A program made the translations under genes and the position numbers. 64,000 bases of DNA from Leptodontidium sp. MPI-SDFR-AT-0119 (taxonomy: Eukaryota; Ascomycota; Leotiomycetes; Helotiales; Leptodontidiaceae), in contig JAHLEZ010000025.1 of NCBI GenBank assembly GCA_020726505.1, positions 1 through 64,000 of the forward strand, written 5' to 3'. This document shows, in pieces, positions 25,663 through 35,285 of this stretch (the stretch's first letter is position 1; every line of letters begins with the position of its first letter). The notes under the pieces are model-generated. The model made no database searches and was not told where the DNA came from. It was given only the letters and a program-made list of their open reading frames with translations.

Positions 25663-26130
25663 TGTGAGAATAGGTGAGCTAATCAGAAGAGAGGAAGCGC
25701 AGTGGTCGAACACGTGATTAGAGACAAAGTAGATTACTTGCTTAAGAAAAGAGCCATAAGGGCTCTTCGGTAGTTATATACACAATAATAGCTTCTCTAG
25801 AAGCTTCGACGACTACGTAATCGATTACGTGGCTCTTACGGACTACGTAATCGAATACGAGAGTAATTTCCGGGCCGCGTAAGCAGTGGAGATTACTTCG
25901 GCTGTTCTACAGCGTAGAATCGGCACGAGTTACCGAAGTTAAAATCTAACACGAATCTTTTAGAGAAGTCAATTACGTAGTTATCGAAGCTTCTAGAGAA
26001 GCTATTATTGTGTATATAACTACCGAAGAGCCCTTATAGCTCTTCTCTCAAGCAAGCAATCTACTTTGTCTCTAATCACGTGTTCACCTACTGCGCTTCC
26101 TCTCTTCTGATTGGCCCACCTATTCTCACA
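25663..26130. repeat. Two LTRs of one family in inverted, tail-joined arrangement
   Basis: 25663-25951 is a whole LTR in minus orientation (TGTGAGAATAGG...CTAACA), the same family as 43132-43425 and 48235-48522. 25952-26130 is the 3' part of a second copy in plus orientation, ending TATTCTCACA. Together they form a near-palindrome of about 170-bp arms. No matching target duplication flanks the pair (cctct versus ctatt), so it arose by rearrangement or a nested insertion, not a single insertion. Confidence 0.8.
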
Positions 26131-26559
26131 CTATTGGCTATTTTAGTCGATTATGGTTCTTTGTATATAACTACTTTAGGTCGTAATACTCGAGGAACTT
26201 CCGGCTTATTAAGACGTCAGTGTTTCCTAAGTTAGTCACTAAAAAGGGGAAGTTAACTCGCCGGCGGTCGATTATTAAAGTAAGTAAGACGGCTATATTA
26301 ATCGGCTTGCCTTTCTTACTATTATAGCTAGTTAAGATAATCGGCTAAAGAAGGGATATAAAGGAAATATTAAATTACTTAACGAGTCAGTATATAAAAG
26401 ATGTTTTAATAATACTAAAAATATTAACTTTATTATTAATATATATAAGTGTTTTAATAAAGAATTTATTCCTTTTTAGTTTAATACTAATTAAGAATTA
26501 TTGTCTTTTAATAAAAGCACAGAAATCAAATGTTAAGTCCTTTTATAAGTTATAGCTTA

Positions 26560-27990
26560 TATTAAGGTATAAGTCTTTATTATAGCCTAAGAGTTTTTTA
26601 AGAGCTCGTTAGTCTCTAAATCCTCGCCGACGACTAACTTAGAAATTAACTTATCAAGAGCTTAGTCTCTTTGGCGCTTAAGACAGTCGCTAGCTTAATA
26701 CCCGTCTTATTATAATAAAAATATATGTTAAAAGAGACGTTTCTAAGTATAAGGGGAAGTATAAGAGACTTAAGTCGGCGTAAGAAAAGCGAGGGAAAGG
26801 GCGTACGTTAATAGATATTTAATAATAGTCTTAGACTTAAGGTCGGGAGTCTTTATACTATAATAGCCGGCGTAGGGGAGGTTACACGCTAACCTTCCTT
26901 CTTTAAGATACTACACGAGTCGTTAGTATTAAAGGCTACGCTAGACTGAGCCTTGCGGGTCGAAGCGGCTTCCTCTAAGGCAATATTACAGCTCTCCCGG
27001 TTTGTAATAGCCAAGAATTCGTCGAGAGTAGTATAATCGCCGTCTATCTTGTACTTCTTAATATAAATTATACGTTTAAGGGTCGGGGATACCTTTTTAT
27101 ATATATCTTTAAATTAGCGAGCGCGGGCGATTTTATTTATAATAGTATATAACGTGAATTTAATCTAGAAATCGTTATATATTATATTACTTATAATAAG
27201 TTAGTAATATAGTCTCTTAATAGCTTAGACCCGGTTGTGGTTAAAGAATCGCTAGTCTAACGCCTTTAATACGTCGGCTATTATATTAAAGGTTCTAGTA
27301 TAATCAGGATTTATATATTAAAAGATAATAGTCTTAGCCTCGCTAATAATACACTAGAAATAAGCCTTAACCTAAGATATTTTATTTTTAAAGTTACTAA
27401 AGTAATCTTTTACGAATAACTTTATTATTATTTTTTAGGCATTATATTTAATATCTCCCTTATAGTCGCTAAAGGGGAGTCGGGGGTACTTGACTTTAAT
27501 AGGTTTTATTACTAAGATTAATATATTTAGCTTTAGTAAATAATAGTCGGCGGTTAACTAGAAGTCGGCTATGAAAGCACGTGTTAACTAGTTAAGAGAA
27601 GGGGAAGGGGTGCGAGTCTCTTAATAAGGGTTATTAATAATATATTAAGTAAGAGCTTATATAATAGTAGTAGTAACAATAAAGTTAATAAAGTCCTTAA
27701 TTAGCTAATCTACCTTTACTTATTAAGCGGGGGTAAGGCCCTTTATATTAGTAGGCTCTAGCGATACGTTAAAGAAGTTCTAGGGTTTATTTTCTAAGTC
27801 CGAATCGAAGCCTTTAAAGCTGTTTAGTTCCTCCGAGAGAGTCTCGACTAAAGAGACAGGGATATCAGTGAAGCCTAGCCGTAAAGGGGCGCTTCTTTCT
27901 CTAGAGCTTCGCCGACAAGGGGGAGAAGTTAATAATAGTAATAAGGCGGGGTAAAGAGGTATTTAAGGTTGTCGATCGATTTATTAATTA
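26560..27990 (-). pseudogene. Ty3/Gypsy gag relic
   Basis: The sequence at about 27450-27980 is the reverse complement, RIP-diverged, of 52740-53320, the gag behind the LTR at 52176. A degenerate zinc-knuckle region (YYNKTGIKLATVLS, where the family has C-x-NCGKTGH) sits near 26700. The N-terminus is cut at about 27990 by another repeat. Confidence 0.65.
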
Positions 27991-27994
27991 AATA

Positions 27995-28350
27995 TGAAAA
28001 GAAGTGATACTTGGTGTGAATGATGATTCTATTGTAAAGGGGATTTCTAGGTCTATATAACTACTCTAGCTTATCACGTGTGTATTCGCTTAGGTAGCCG
28101 AATTAGGTAAATGTAAGCTCAAACGAGCTCAAACGAGTCTTTACCAAATACAGTTGCTTTCCGGTAGTTTGAGACGCAGAGCCCGGAGCTTCGTACAACC
28201 ACTGTTTTAGCCTAGGAAAGCCGTGTATCAGAAGCCTTGGATTCCATGGCTGTAACCTGTGGACGTCAGAGCTTTGTATCAGACGTATGTGGCTTGTTTT
28301 AAGCTATTTCCGGCTGATTAGGCCTAGAATAGGTTTTATTAAGTATATAA
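27995..28350 (+). repeat. LTR-like dispersed repeat, copy 1
   Basis: About 350 bp beginning TGAAAAGAAGTGATACTTGG and containing the internal direct doublet AAACGAGCTC. A second copy is at 59474-59826. The TG start, a TATA-like run near the end and lack of coding suggest an LTR. The 3' boundary is not fixed, because the two copies diverge after AAGT. Confidence 0.65.
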
Positions 28351-28414
28351 GCGAGCTTTAAGCGAGGTAGTTATATTATAATCTTTATAAAGGAATAAGG
28401 AAACGAGGAGAAGA

Positions 28415-28661
28415 GCCTGCTACAGACACACACCCAACTTAATATACAAGGTCTTACGCTTACATGAGAAGCGTAGCAAACGGCACAGCTCCTTGCCAAT
28501 TCAAATACGCATAGAAAAGATAGGTCTCAGGGACTTCCTATATCAAGGGGAGTCCCGGAGATCAGGGATCCACATTATATCTGCGGAGAGAGCAAACAGA
28601 CGGTAATGCACGTGCTGATGAGGTGTAGGATATTCAAAGACCTACGGCGTCAGGAACTCTA
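28415..28661 (+). pseudogene. 3' end of a Tad-type LINE ORF2
   Basis: The + strand reads LRLHEKRSKRHSS, IRIEKIGLRDFLY, then CGESKQTVMHVLMRC and a stop at about 28661. This is the C-terminal segment after RNase H in fungal Tad-clade LINEs, with a C-x-C...H...C knuckle-like cluster. Only the last ~80 codons are present, abutting the polygalacturonase gene tail to tail. Confidence 0.7.
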
Positions 28662-28671
28662 ATACCCCCGC

Positions 28672-30299
28672 TCACGGACATCCCGAAGCCGGATAATTAC
28701 AACTACTATTGACCCCACCGCCAGTAATACTAATATCCGTATAGCTAAAATCCGCACAACTCCCACTGCCACATAGGATATAATAGTCCGTGCCGGCAGG
28801 CGTACACGTGCCCGTCACATTATCAAACGTCACACCGTCGATTGTAACACCGTTGGTTGGCGAGCCCGTCGGTCCGCCGTTCAGGTAGTCTTGCTGGATG
28901 TCAATGCCGTAGATGCTGATTCCGGAGAGCACGATGTTTTTGTATGTTATGCCGCTAATCTAGGGGCCAGTTAGTTGCGTATGATTGTTTGTGTGGGTTG
29001 AAGAGGGGGGAGAGGGGTGGGACGTACGGCGCCGGTGGTTTTCGAGTTGGTCTTGATTCGGCAGCCGTTTTGGCTGTTGGAGACGCTGGAGTCGGAGAAC
29101 GTAATATCAGTTACGACGTTGTTGCTCTTCCCCCCCCCACGGAGCCGATACTAAGGCCGTGGCCGCCGATACACGTCATGCCTGTGACTGTCACGTTCAC
29201 ACCACTAGTCACAGCCACACAATCGTCCTGGTTGCTGACATATGTATTTGATAAGATGACATTGTTGCTACTAGAGAAGTCGAAACCGTCGGAATTATGC
29301 GCGGCTGCGAGGCCACCAGATGCGGAATTGGCGGCGCTTCCGGCGCTGTTGTCAAGGTGTAGGTTGTCCATTGTCATCCCTGTGCAGCCTGTTACGTCGA
29401 AGCAGTGGACGGGCCAGTTTTGGATGTTGAGATTGGTGATAGTGCCCCGGACCATTTTGGAGAGGACGATGAAGTGATCGGGCCTGTCGTGTGTTAGTGA
29501 AGAATTGAAGCGGCGGAGAGAGCATACTTGGGAACGCCTCCATTGCTTCCTTGTCCATCCCAGTATGCTTGGCCATTGCCATCGATTACATGGCCTGGCG
29601 CTCCGGTGATGGTGATATCTGTTCCGGCGATTTCGATGGGATTGAAGTCATCGTTAGAGGTTTTGCCGAAAGTCTGGGGCAGTCAGCAGGTGTTTCGCCG
29701 GAATTCTAAACAACGCTTCAGGAATGTGAACCTACAGTTTTGCCAGCAAATGTCACGGTGGAGCCCTGTTTCAGTTTCGTTAATAGGATCGTGGAGCTAG
29801 CCGGAGCTGAGATGTTCTCTAGGACGATATTGGTGCAGGATGCAACAGCAGAAGTGATCGAAGCATACTCGGTGACAGTGCAGGTAGTACCGGTTCCAAC
29901 TGTGGTCGTGGTCTTCGCTGTCGGGGTCGTCGTTTTGACACTGCTTGATGGTGTGGAAGTTTTGGAGGATGAAATTGCTGCCTTCTAATATTTGGTCAGT
30001 CCGGTGCCGCTTCAGGAATGGGCAGGGCTTACGGTCGTGGTCACGAGAGTAGTAGTCGAAGTGCCTGTAGGGACCAGACAGCTGCACGCACTAGAAATCT
30101 TGTCTGGCCGGTTGGAACAGTATGTTGCAAAAGCAGGAAGACTTGTAGTTGCAGTGTGGGAAGTCAGAGTATATGTCTTGCAGAACGATGCGGCTGCCAC
30201 AGAGGAAGCTGTGAGAACTGAAGCGCAGGGATCGGTATCAGGGTTGGTACATGCCAGAGCAAGAGGTGCCAAGGCGGCAAGAAGAAAAATGGAGTGCAT
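28672..30299 (-). CDS. Endopolygalacturonase (GH28), five exons, frameshifted in a G run
   Basis: Secreted pectinase hydrolysing alpha-1,4-galacturonan. The ATG at 30299 gives a signal peptide ([16 protein letters not shown]), then a Cys-rich Thr/Ser-rich N-terminal module ending SSACSCL. Inferred exons: 30299-30033, 29984-29736, 29673-29528, 29483-29028, 28959-28672, with GT-AG introns of 48, 62, 44 and 68 nt. The intended product is about 467 residues. All GH28 active-site blocks are readable: NSDGFD (about residue 284), QDD (307), GHG (328), RIK (362). The run of nine G/C at 29130-29138 puts the frame two bases out just after GSVGG; seven or ten would restore it and keep the next splice junction in phase. 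It is a recent null allele or a homopolymer error. No RIP is seen. Confidence 0.88.
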
Positions 30300-30969
30300 C
30301 TTGGATCTTGGCAGTGTGAAAGGGGACTGGCAATCGATGAAGCCAAGAAGGATGATGCAGAGTGAGAGGGGCCAAGTCCAGGCCAAGACCTTGGGGTTTA
30401 TATACAAAAAAAACCTGGTGATTTGTTAACAAAGATAATCTCACAAGCTCCCGGACAAATTCCTTGAACGGCACGCATTTAAAAAAACGGAAAAATTAGT
30501 GCTTCAATCTGGAGAAACCTCGCCCTCACATGGAAGCTACTTCACAAGACAACCATGGGAACTTGTGATATACTGAGTCGGCAGACACGGAGACATGCAC
30601 CAACCCGTCGTATATTAAGAGCTCACAAGACGCATTCTTCTTGAAGATTGGGTCGGTCGATGAGCCGATGGCCTCCTCAAAACTTAAGCACGGGAAACAA
30701 ATTAAGCTTCCGTCCCTTGTCAGGGTCGCTTGGGGAAGAAGTCAAGATTCCACCGACCCCGCGTCCGTGGCACGGAGAAACTATTTCCACCACACAACAT
30801 CATGTTTGCTCATGAAGTCTGAATTGCTGATGGGGTGGAAATCTAGAATTGTTTGGACATTTGTTGTACTTCGAAGCGGTAAAGTAAACGGTTCCCATTG
30901 ACAGCAAATGGTGGGTTTGGATTTGGATTTTGTTGATTTGCTCTAACCTCTTCCTTTTATAGGATATGT
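30300..30969. other. Intergenic region between the polygalacturonase and the pogo relic
   Basis: Contains the polygalacturonase promoter on the minus strand, near 30300-30500, and presumably the 5' end of the pogo element. I could not find its terminal inverted repeat. Confidence 0.4.
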
Positions 30970-32473
30970 AGAGCGGGGCAGCTCCTTCCTTGGGGTGTCA
31001 TGAATGCTGCTGTTTAAGAAATCGAACTTCAGTTTGGTACTCATAAAGTAGAGACGCCCTGTGCGGATTAAATTCGTAGGCCAGATAGCATTCAATCTTG
31101 CCTGTCGTCGACAGATCGCGACAGACAGACCAAGTAAACCTCCAGGCAAAAACTGGCCCAACAGCTTCTGCAAACATCATCCAGAGCTTAAAGCGAGTAA
31201 CAGCAGAGCGCTAGACTGGAATCGATACGATATCTTTGATAAGGTGATACACTGGTTTGAGGTGATTAGAAAAGTGCTGGGGGACCCCGATGTCCTGCAA
31301 GAGAACTTGTACAACATGGACGAGACTGGAGTGATGCTTTCCAAGCTTAACTCTGTCAAAGTCCTAACAAGTAAGGACAACGAACAAGGCTATCGAGGTG
31401 CTCGTGTAAAGCGGACCACGGTCACGGCCATTGAATGTGTAAGTGGCGACGGTAGGTATTTGCGCCCGATGATAATCTGGCCTGCGTCGACGCATCGAGC
31501 CAATTGGATAACACACCCTACTCCTGGGTAGCATTATGCATATTCTGAAAGTGGATACACCGACTCCTTTCTTAGATCACAGTTGCTAAAGCTTGTTTTC
31601 GACCCCCAGACCAAGGAACGCGCCAATCAGAAGCCACGGGTGCTGATATGTGACGGCTTTGGGACGCACGACACACTCGAAATCTTGGAGTTATGTTTCG
31701 AAAACAACATTACCCTGTGCCGCCTTCCTTCTCATACCTCACATAAACTCCAACCCTGTGACATCTCAGTGTTTGGCCCACTCAAGGCAGCCTACCGGGA
31801 CCAAGTGGAACGGCTTGAGCGAGGATGCGTAGGAGCGATTGGCAAGGAGCATTTTACCTACTTACACAGTCCCGCACGGGATCGAGCATTTACTCCTAGG
31901 AACATACGAGCCGGATGGGCCAAGGCAGGTCTATTCCCCTTCGATCCAAGCAAGGTCCTCTGTGATATACCACAGCCTGTTGTTGGATCAACTGCGCCTC
32001 AAATGGGCGAGGCCAATACTGTCCCTTGCTTCCAAAGTCAAGTGCCGCAAACCCCTGCGACACCAGTGTCGGCTGAGGCTATCGCAATGGTGCACAGCCT
32101 TATCCAACAGGATGTCTCTACCCTTGACGAGGCGAACAAACAACGTCTACAGAGGCACTTACAGAAGCTTACAAATGCCGCACAACAATCCTTTGCAGAG
32201 CGTGCTCTTCTTGATGAACATAATCAATTCCTAGCCCAGATGAACAATGAAGCCAAAGCCCGACGGTCAACCAAGTCAGAAATACTGGGGACCGCAAGGG
32301 TCATGAGTTTTGAGGACATTGCGAAAGCACGAGCGGAGCGTGCTGCGAAAAAAGCTGCGAAAGAGGCTAAAAAGGCTGCAAGGGAGGCGAGGAAAGCCGC
32401 AAATGGCGCAAAGCCAATACAAGTTCCCTTGGGCAAGAAAAGCTGGGGCCGTACTAGGGCCATGCTCGCCTAA
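30970..32473 (+). pseudogene. Fot/pogo-type DDE transposase with one nonsense codon
   Basis: The + strand encodes a DDE_1 transposase of the pogo/Fot branch: KPPGKNW, WFEVI, then YNMDETG (first Asp), CDGFGTHDT (second Asp), SHTSHKLQPCDISVFGPLK (third Asp), and NIRAGWAKAGLFPF. The long frame is broken once, at 31529-31531, where the family's Trp in TPGWHY is TAG. Beyond it the frame continues unbroken to the TAA at 32473. The C-terminus is a Lys/Ala/Arg-rich basic helix. Upstream of about 31050 further stops precede the expected N-terminal helix-turn-helix region. Little RIP otherwise, so the copy is young or protected. Confidence 0.88.
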
Positions 32474-32968
32474 ACCCCAGGTAGCAGAACAGGCTTCAGA
32501 AATGGAGCAATGTTTTGGCGCACTAGGCCTCACAATGACAGATGGTTGGGTGTTTGGAGGAGAGGCCGATCCTTGTCAAACTGTGCGATCCCCACAGAGA
32601 GCCTCTGTTCACCGATGTACTAGCAACAGACCAAAACACAAGGCAAGCTCGACAAGGCAAGATGATGTTGTTATTTTGTTAGCCTGTGTTAGAGAGTCCA
32701 TTGCAACATTGAACTTGTATTGTTGTCTATTTCAAGTGAGGTTGAGGTTTACAGTCCCGCCTGATGTCGTCATTCCTGCAAACACATTGCGTCCTGAGAT
32801 CGGTCCGTTAAAAACAGTTCCTTGAACTTGTAATGTATCCGACACCTGGATCTTCATCTTCTTTGGGGTGATTTCGCACAGAACCGCCTTGGCATAAGCG
32901 GCTGCCATTCCTTGTTCTTATGCTCATCTCCATAGTCACAAACTCCTCGGATTACTCCGACAGGAATA

Positions 32969-34372
32969 CGGAGGTACAGCTGTTATGTTTTACCCCCTGT
33001 TTTTTGCAGGGGGGTTTAGCTTAACCGAAAAGGGTAGCATCACGTCAATACGTTGTGCACGCGTTTACAATATAATTTATTTAGAATTGAATGATGATAA
33101 CATTAAGTTAATAAAAATTAGTATTTAGTAAATTACCCCTTCGTATCAATTACAGCTTAACAACGAGCTTATATACTGTGAATTAGAGTATAAAACTCGT
33201 GCTCTCCAACCTTTTCCCACGTATCCTTTACAGCTTCTCGAAGTCGATCGTAAGACATATTTTCAGGGTAATTATCTTAAAGATAATTCTTTATAATATG
33301 CCATACTCTCTCGATTAGGTTCAAATCGGGAGAGAAAGGAGGCCAGAAGATAACGATAATCCCATGCTCCGAAGGTCTTGTTTCGTATCCCCTATAGCAT
33401 GACCCGGTGCTAAGTCTTGTATAAGAACGAGATGTATTCCTTGACGCCTCATTAGCTCGATATATCCGTGGATAATCGGAACTGTACGTTAATAGTATAA
33501 TTCCTGGCTAATTAACCCCTAATCCTTCTCCCAAAAGATACCCGGCCCTTTCGTATGTCCATGAAAGCATCCCTAAAACATCTAGCCCTTCTTCCGCTAG
33601 TGCTTTTCGACGATACAAGTCTTATCCTACTCTTCTCCTGCTCTTCGAGTGACCCACGTTCGAGTATGTCTTCCTTCGGTAATCCAAGTCTCGTTAGTCC
33701 AAAGGATTTGATACTATTGGTCCATTGTCTATTTAATATACTCTCGAGCCCATTCGAGTCGAATCTGTTGATTCTTTTCCGAAATAGGAGGTTTTCGCAT
33801 AGCTAATCGTCGATGGAATCCTTCTCGAAGGAGAGCTGATTGAATAGTATGTCTTTTGACTCCGAAATCCATCACTTTAGCGAGTTGTGCAAAAGACATT
33901 CGTCGATTCTTCGAAGACGCGCAAACGAATAGAACTAGCTCTTCGACTTGAGCCTAAGAGAGGATTGGAGGTCTACTAGACTTCTTCTTAGGCGTAACAC
34001 TCGAAGAAGGTTTATAGATATATTTGATTTAATCGTATATCGGGTGAAAAGGTAAGTGCTCTCGAATTTGCTTATAAGACTAGCTAATTTCGTGAAGAAG
34101 TCGAATATCCCTTCGTTCGTCGCGTGTCGAATGCGAGGACTTAGTTGTTTTCGGTGTAGGTCGAGTAGGGAGAGGAGGTTGATAGAAAATTGACGGTTTA
34201 ATTATAGGGGGATTCATTATGACGATGCTGTTTGCATTGAATTGTATAGTATTTACAGTAGAAACGCGTGTATTCAACATCGCGTTGATGTATTGACGGG
34301 ATACTACCCTTTTCGGTTAAGCTGAACCCCCCTGTAAAAAACAGGGGGTAAAACATAACAGCTGTACCTCCG
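32969..34372 (-). mobile_element. Tc1-mariner element with ~65-bp TIRs
   Basis: Starts CGGAGGTACAGCTGTTATG and ends with its inverse, with a long inverted repeat through a C6-8/G6-8 run to about AACCGAAAAGGGTAG. Flanked by TA at 32967-32968 and 34373-34374. Length 1404 bp. Inserted into the PNP_UDP gene. Confidence 0.93.
33118..34280 (-). pseudogene. Tc1-mariner transposase, DD34D-type, inactivated
   Basis: From the ATG at 34280 to the TAA at 33118 the minus strand encodes a fungal Tc1-mariner transposase: TRDERRDIRLLHE (helix-turn-helix start), QIRLEWAREYI, YQILWTNETW, RTWVTRRAGEE, WGCFHGHTKGPG (with stop), LIQDLAPGHA, FWPPFSPDLNLIERVWH, and a C-terminal YDRLREAVKDTWEKVGEHEF. The first catalytic Asp of the DDE triad reads Asn (WTNET), as a G-to-A change would give; the second and third Asp remain. 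Several Trp and Gln codons are stops and one frameshift lies just before FWPPF, so it is dead by RIP-type mutation. Confidence 0.9.
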
Positions 34373-34480
34373 TACGGTTCATTGTCCTAGCCGCTTCCGT
34401 CTCGAGCCCGATGATATTGTATTCGTCTCTTAGCTCGTTCCTCTTTCGAGCATCTTTCATAAGCTTCTCTCCGGAGCCTA

Positions 34481-34635
34481 TCCCTTCGTCCGCTGAGACA
34501 TTGACAGCGCTAGCAGGGAGCTAAACGACAAGCTGTTATTCGCCAGATAATAAGGCTTACTTTATATGTGGATTAGTTGGCTCTCTCTTCGCTTGACCCC
34601 TACTAGCGCTGTCAATGTCTCAGCGGACGAAGGGA
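34481..34635. mobile_element. 155-bp MITE with ~40-bp TIRs in the PNP_UDP pseudogene
   Basis: Left arm TCCCTTCGTCCGCTGAGACA continues to ...GACAGCGCTAG and is repeated inverted at about 34598-34635. TA lies on both sides (34479-34480, 34636-34637). No coding capacity. It splits the WYGP / GSGEK region of the phosphorylase-like gene. Confidence 0.85.
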
Positions 34636-35285
34636 TAGGTCCGTACCACACGCGAGTACGTCTTGTAACTGGTCGTTTGTCTCTTATTGCTACATGCTCG
34701 ACGCCGTCCTCATCCGTTTCGTACAGGACATCGTTCTCCTAGCCCGGGTCCGCAAATGTACCGCCTTCATGCACCTCGCCCTTCATCTTATGGCCGTCTT
34801 GACCACGTTGAGGGAACCCTGGGCCGACGTGAAGCCGTCATCGGCGCGGACGACAGGTCGTACCACTCGGGCCAGGCAACCATCTGGCGGTGGCGCGACC
34901 TAATAGAACGAACTGCGCCCGCGTATAGGCTTCGTTGCCGTAAGGGCTTCGTCGCCGCAGGTAGACCAGTCTGGTTGCTATTCCATGTGATGAACGTTCA
35001 GCGGGCGTACTTTATGCAACACTGGTTCACTCATCGGGATTACGTTTCATGCGACGATGATTCATAGGAAGCCGCCAAGTATCAATGGGGTCATTGGGAG
35101 CTGTTGTGTCGTGAAGCCCTAGACTAGCCGACTCAATTCTTATCAAGAAGTCATGATGGCATGAGAGTGTAGAAGCTGGAATGGGAAACTGCGCTATAGG
35201 TCTTTGAACAAAGATAATCAAGAGTCGGTTGAGATCTAATGTCTAGCTGCTTCGCCTCTATTTCGAAGAATAGTTTGACGTTCTT

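Larger units (their letters stand above)
32732..34930 (-). pseudogene. Nucleoside-phosphorylase-like (PNP_UDP) gene broken by a MITE and a Tc1-mariner element
   Basis: Minus-strand pieces read as one fungal PNP_UDP-family protein. About 34780-34640 gives ENDVLYETDED and TRVWYGP. 34478-34375 gives GSGEKLMKDARKRNELRDEY and LETEAARTMN. 32966-32740 gives PVGVIRGVCDYGDEHKNKEW, AAAYAKAVLCEI, then a Gly/Thr/Asn-rich tail to a TGA at 32734. These match the family's YG-x-IASG, CFEMEAAG and VIRGICDYxDSHKNKxWQ blocks. Removing the element at 32969-34372 with one TA joins MNR to IPVGVIRG in frame. Frameshifts after KEWQ and near 34770, and a stop before ENDVLY, show wider decay. Such domains occur in fungal NLR-type proteins. 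Upstream of 34930 I cannot follow it. Confidence 0.78.

Noticed and set aside
26760..26900. Separate gene between the LTR pair and the Gypsy gag relic
   Set aside because: Composition and stops fit the C-terminal part of the same decayed gag.
32310..32825. 171-codon open frame after the pogo transposase
   Set aside because: Frame-shifted shadow of the Lys/Ala-rich transposase C-terminus continuing into the antisense PNP_UDP tail.
34687..35067. 126-codon open frame on the + strand
   Set aside because: It overlaps the minus-strand PNP_UDP remnant, which fits a known family, so this looks like its shadow.
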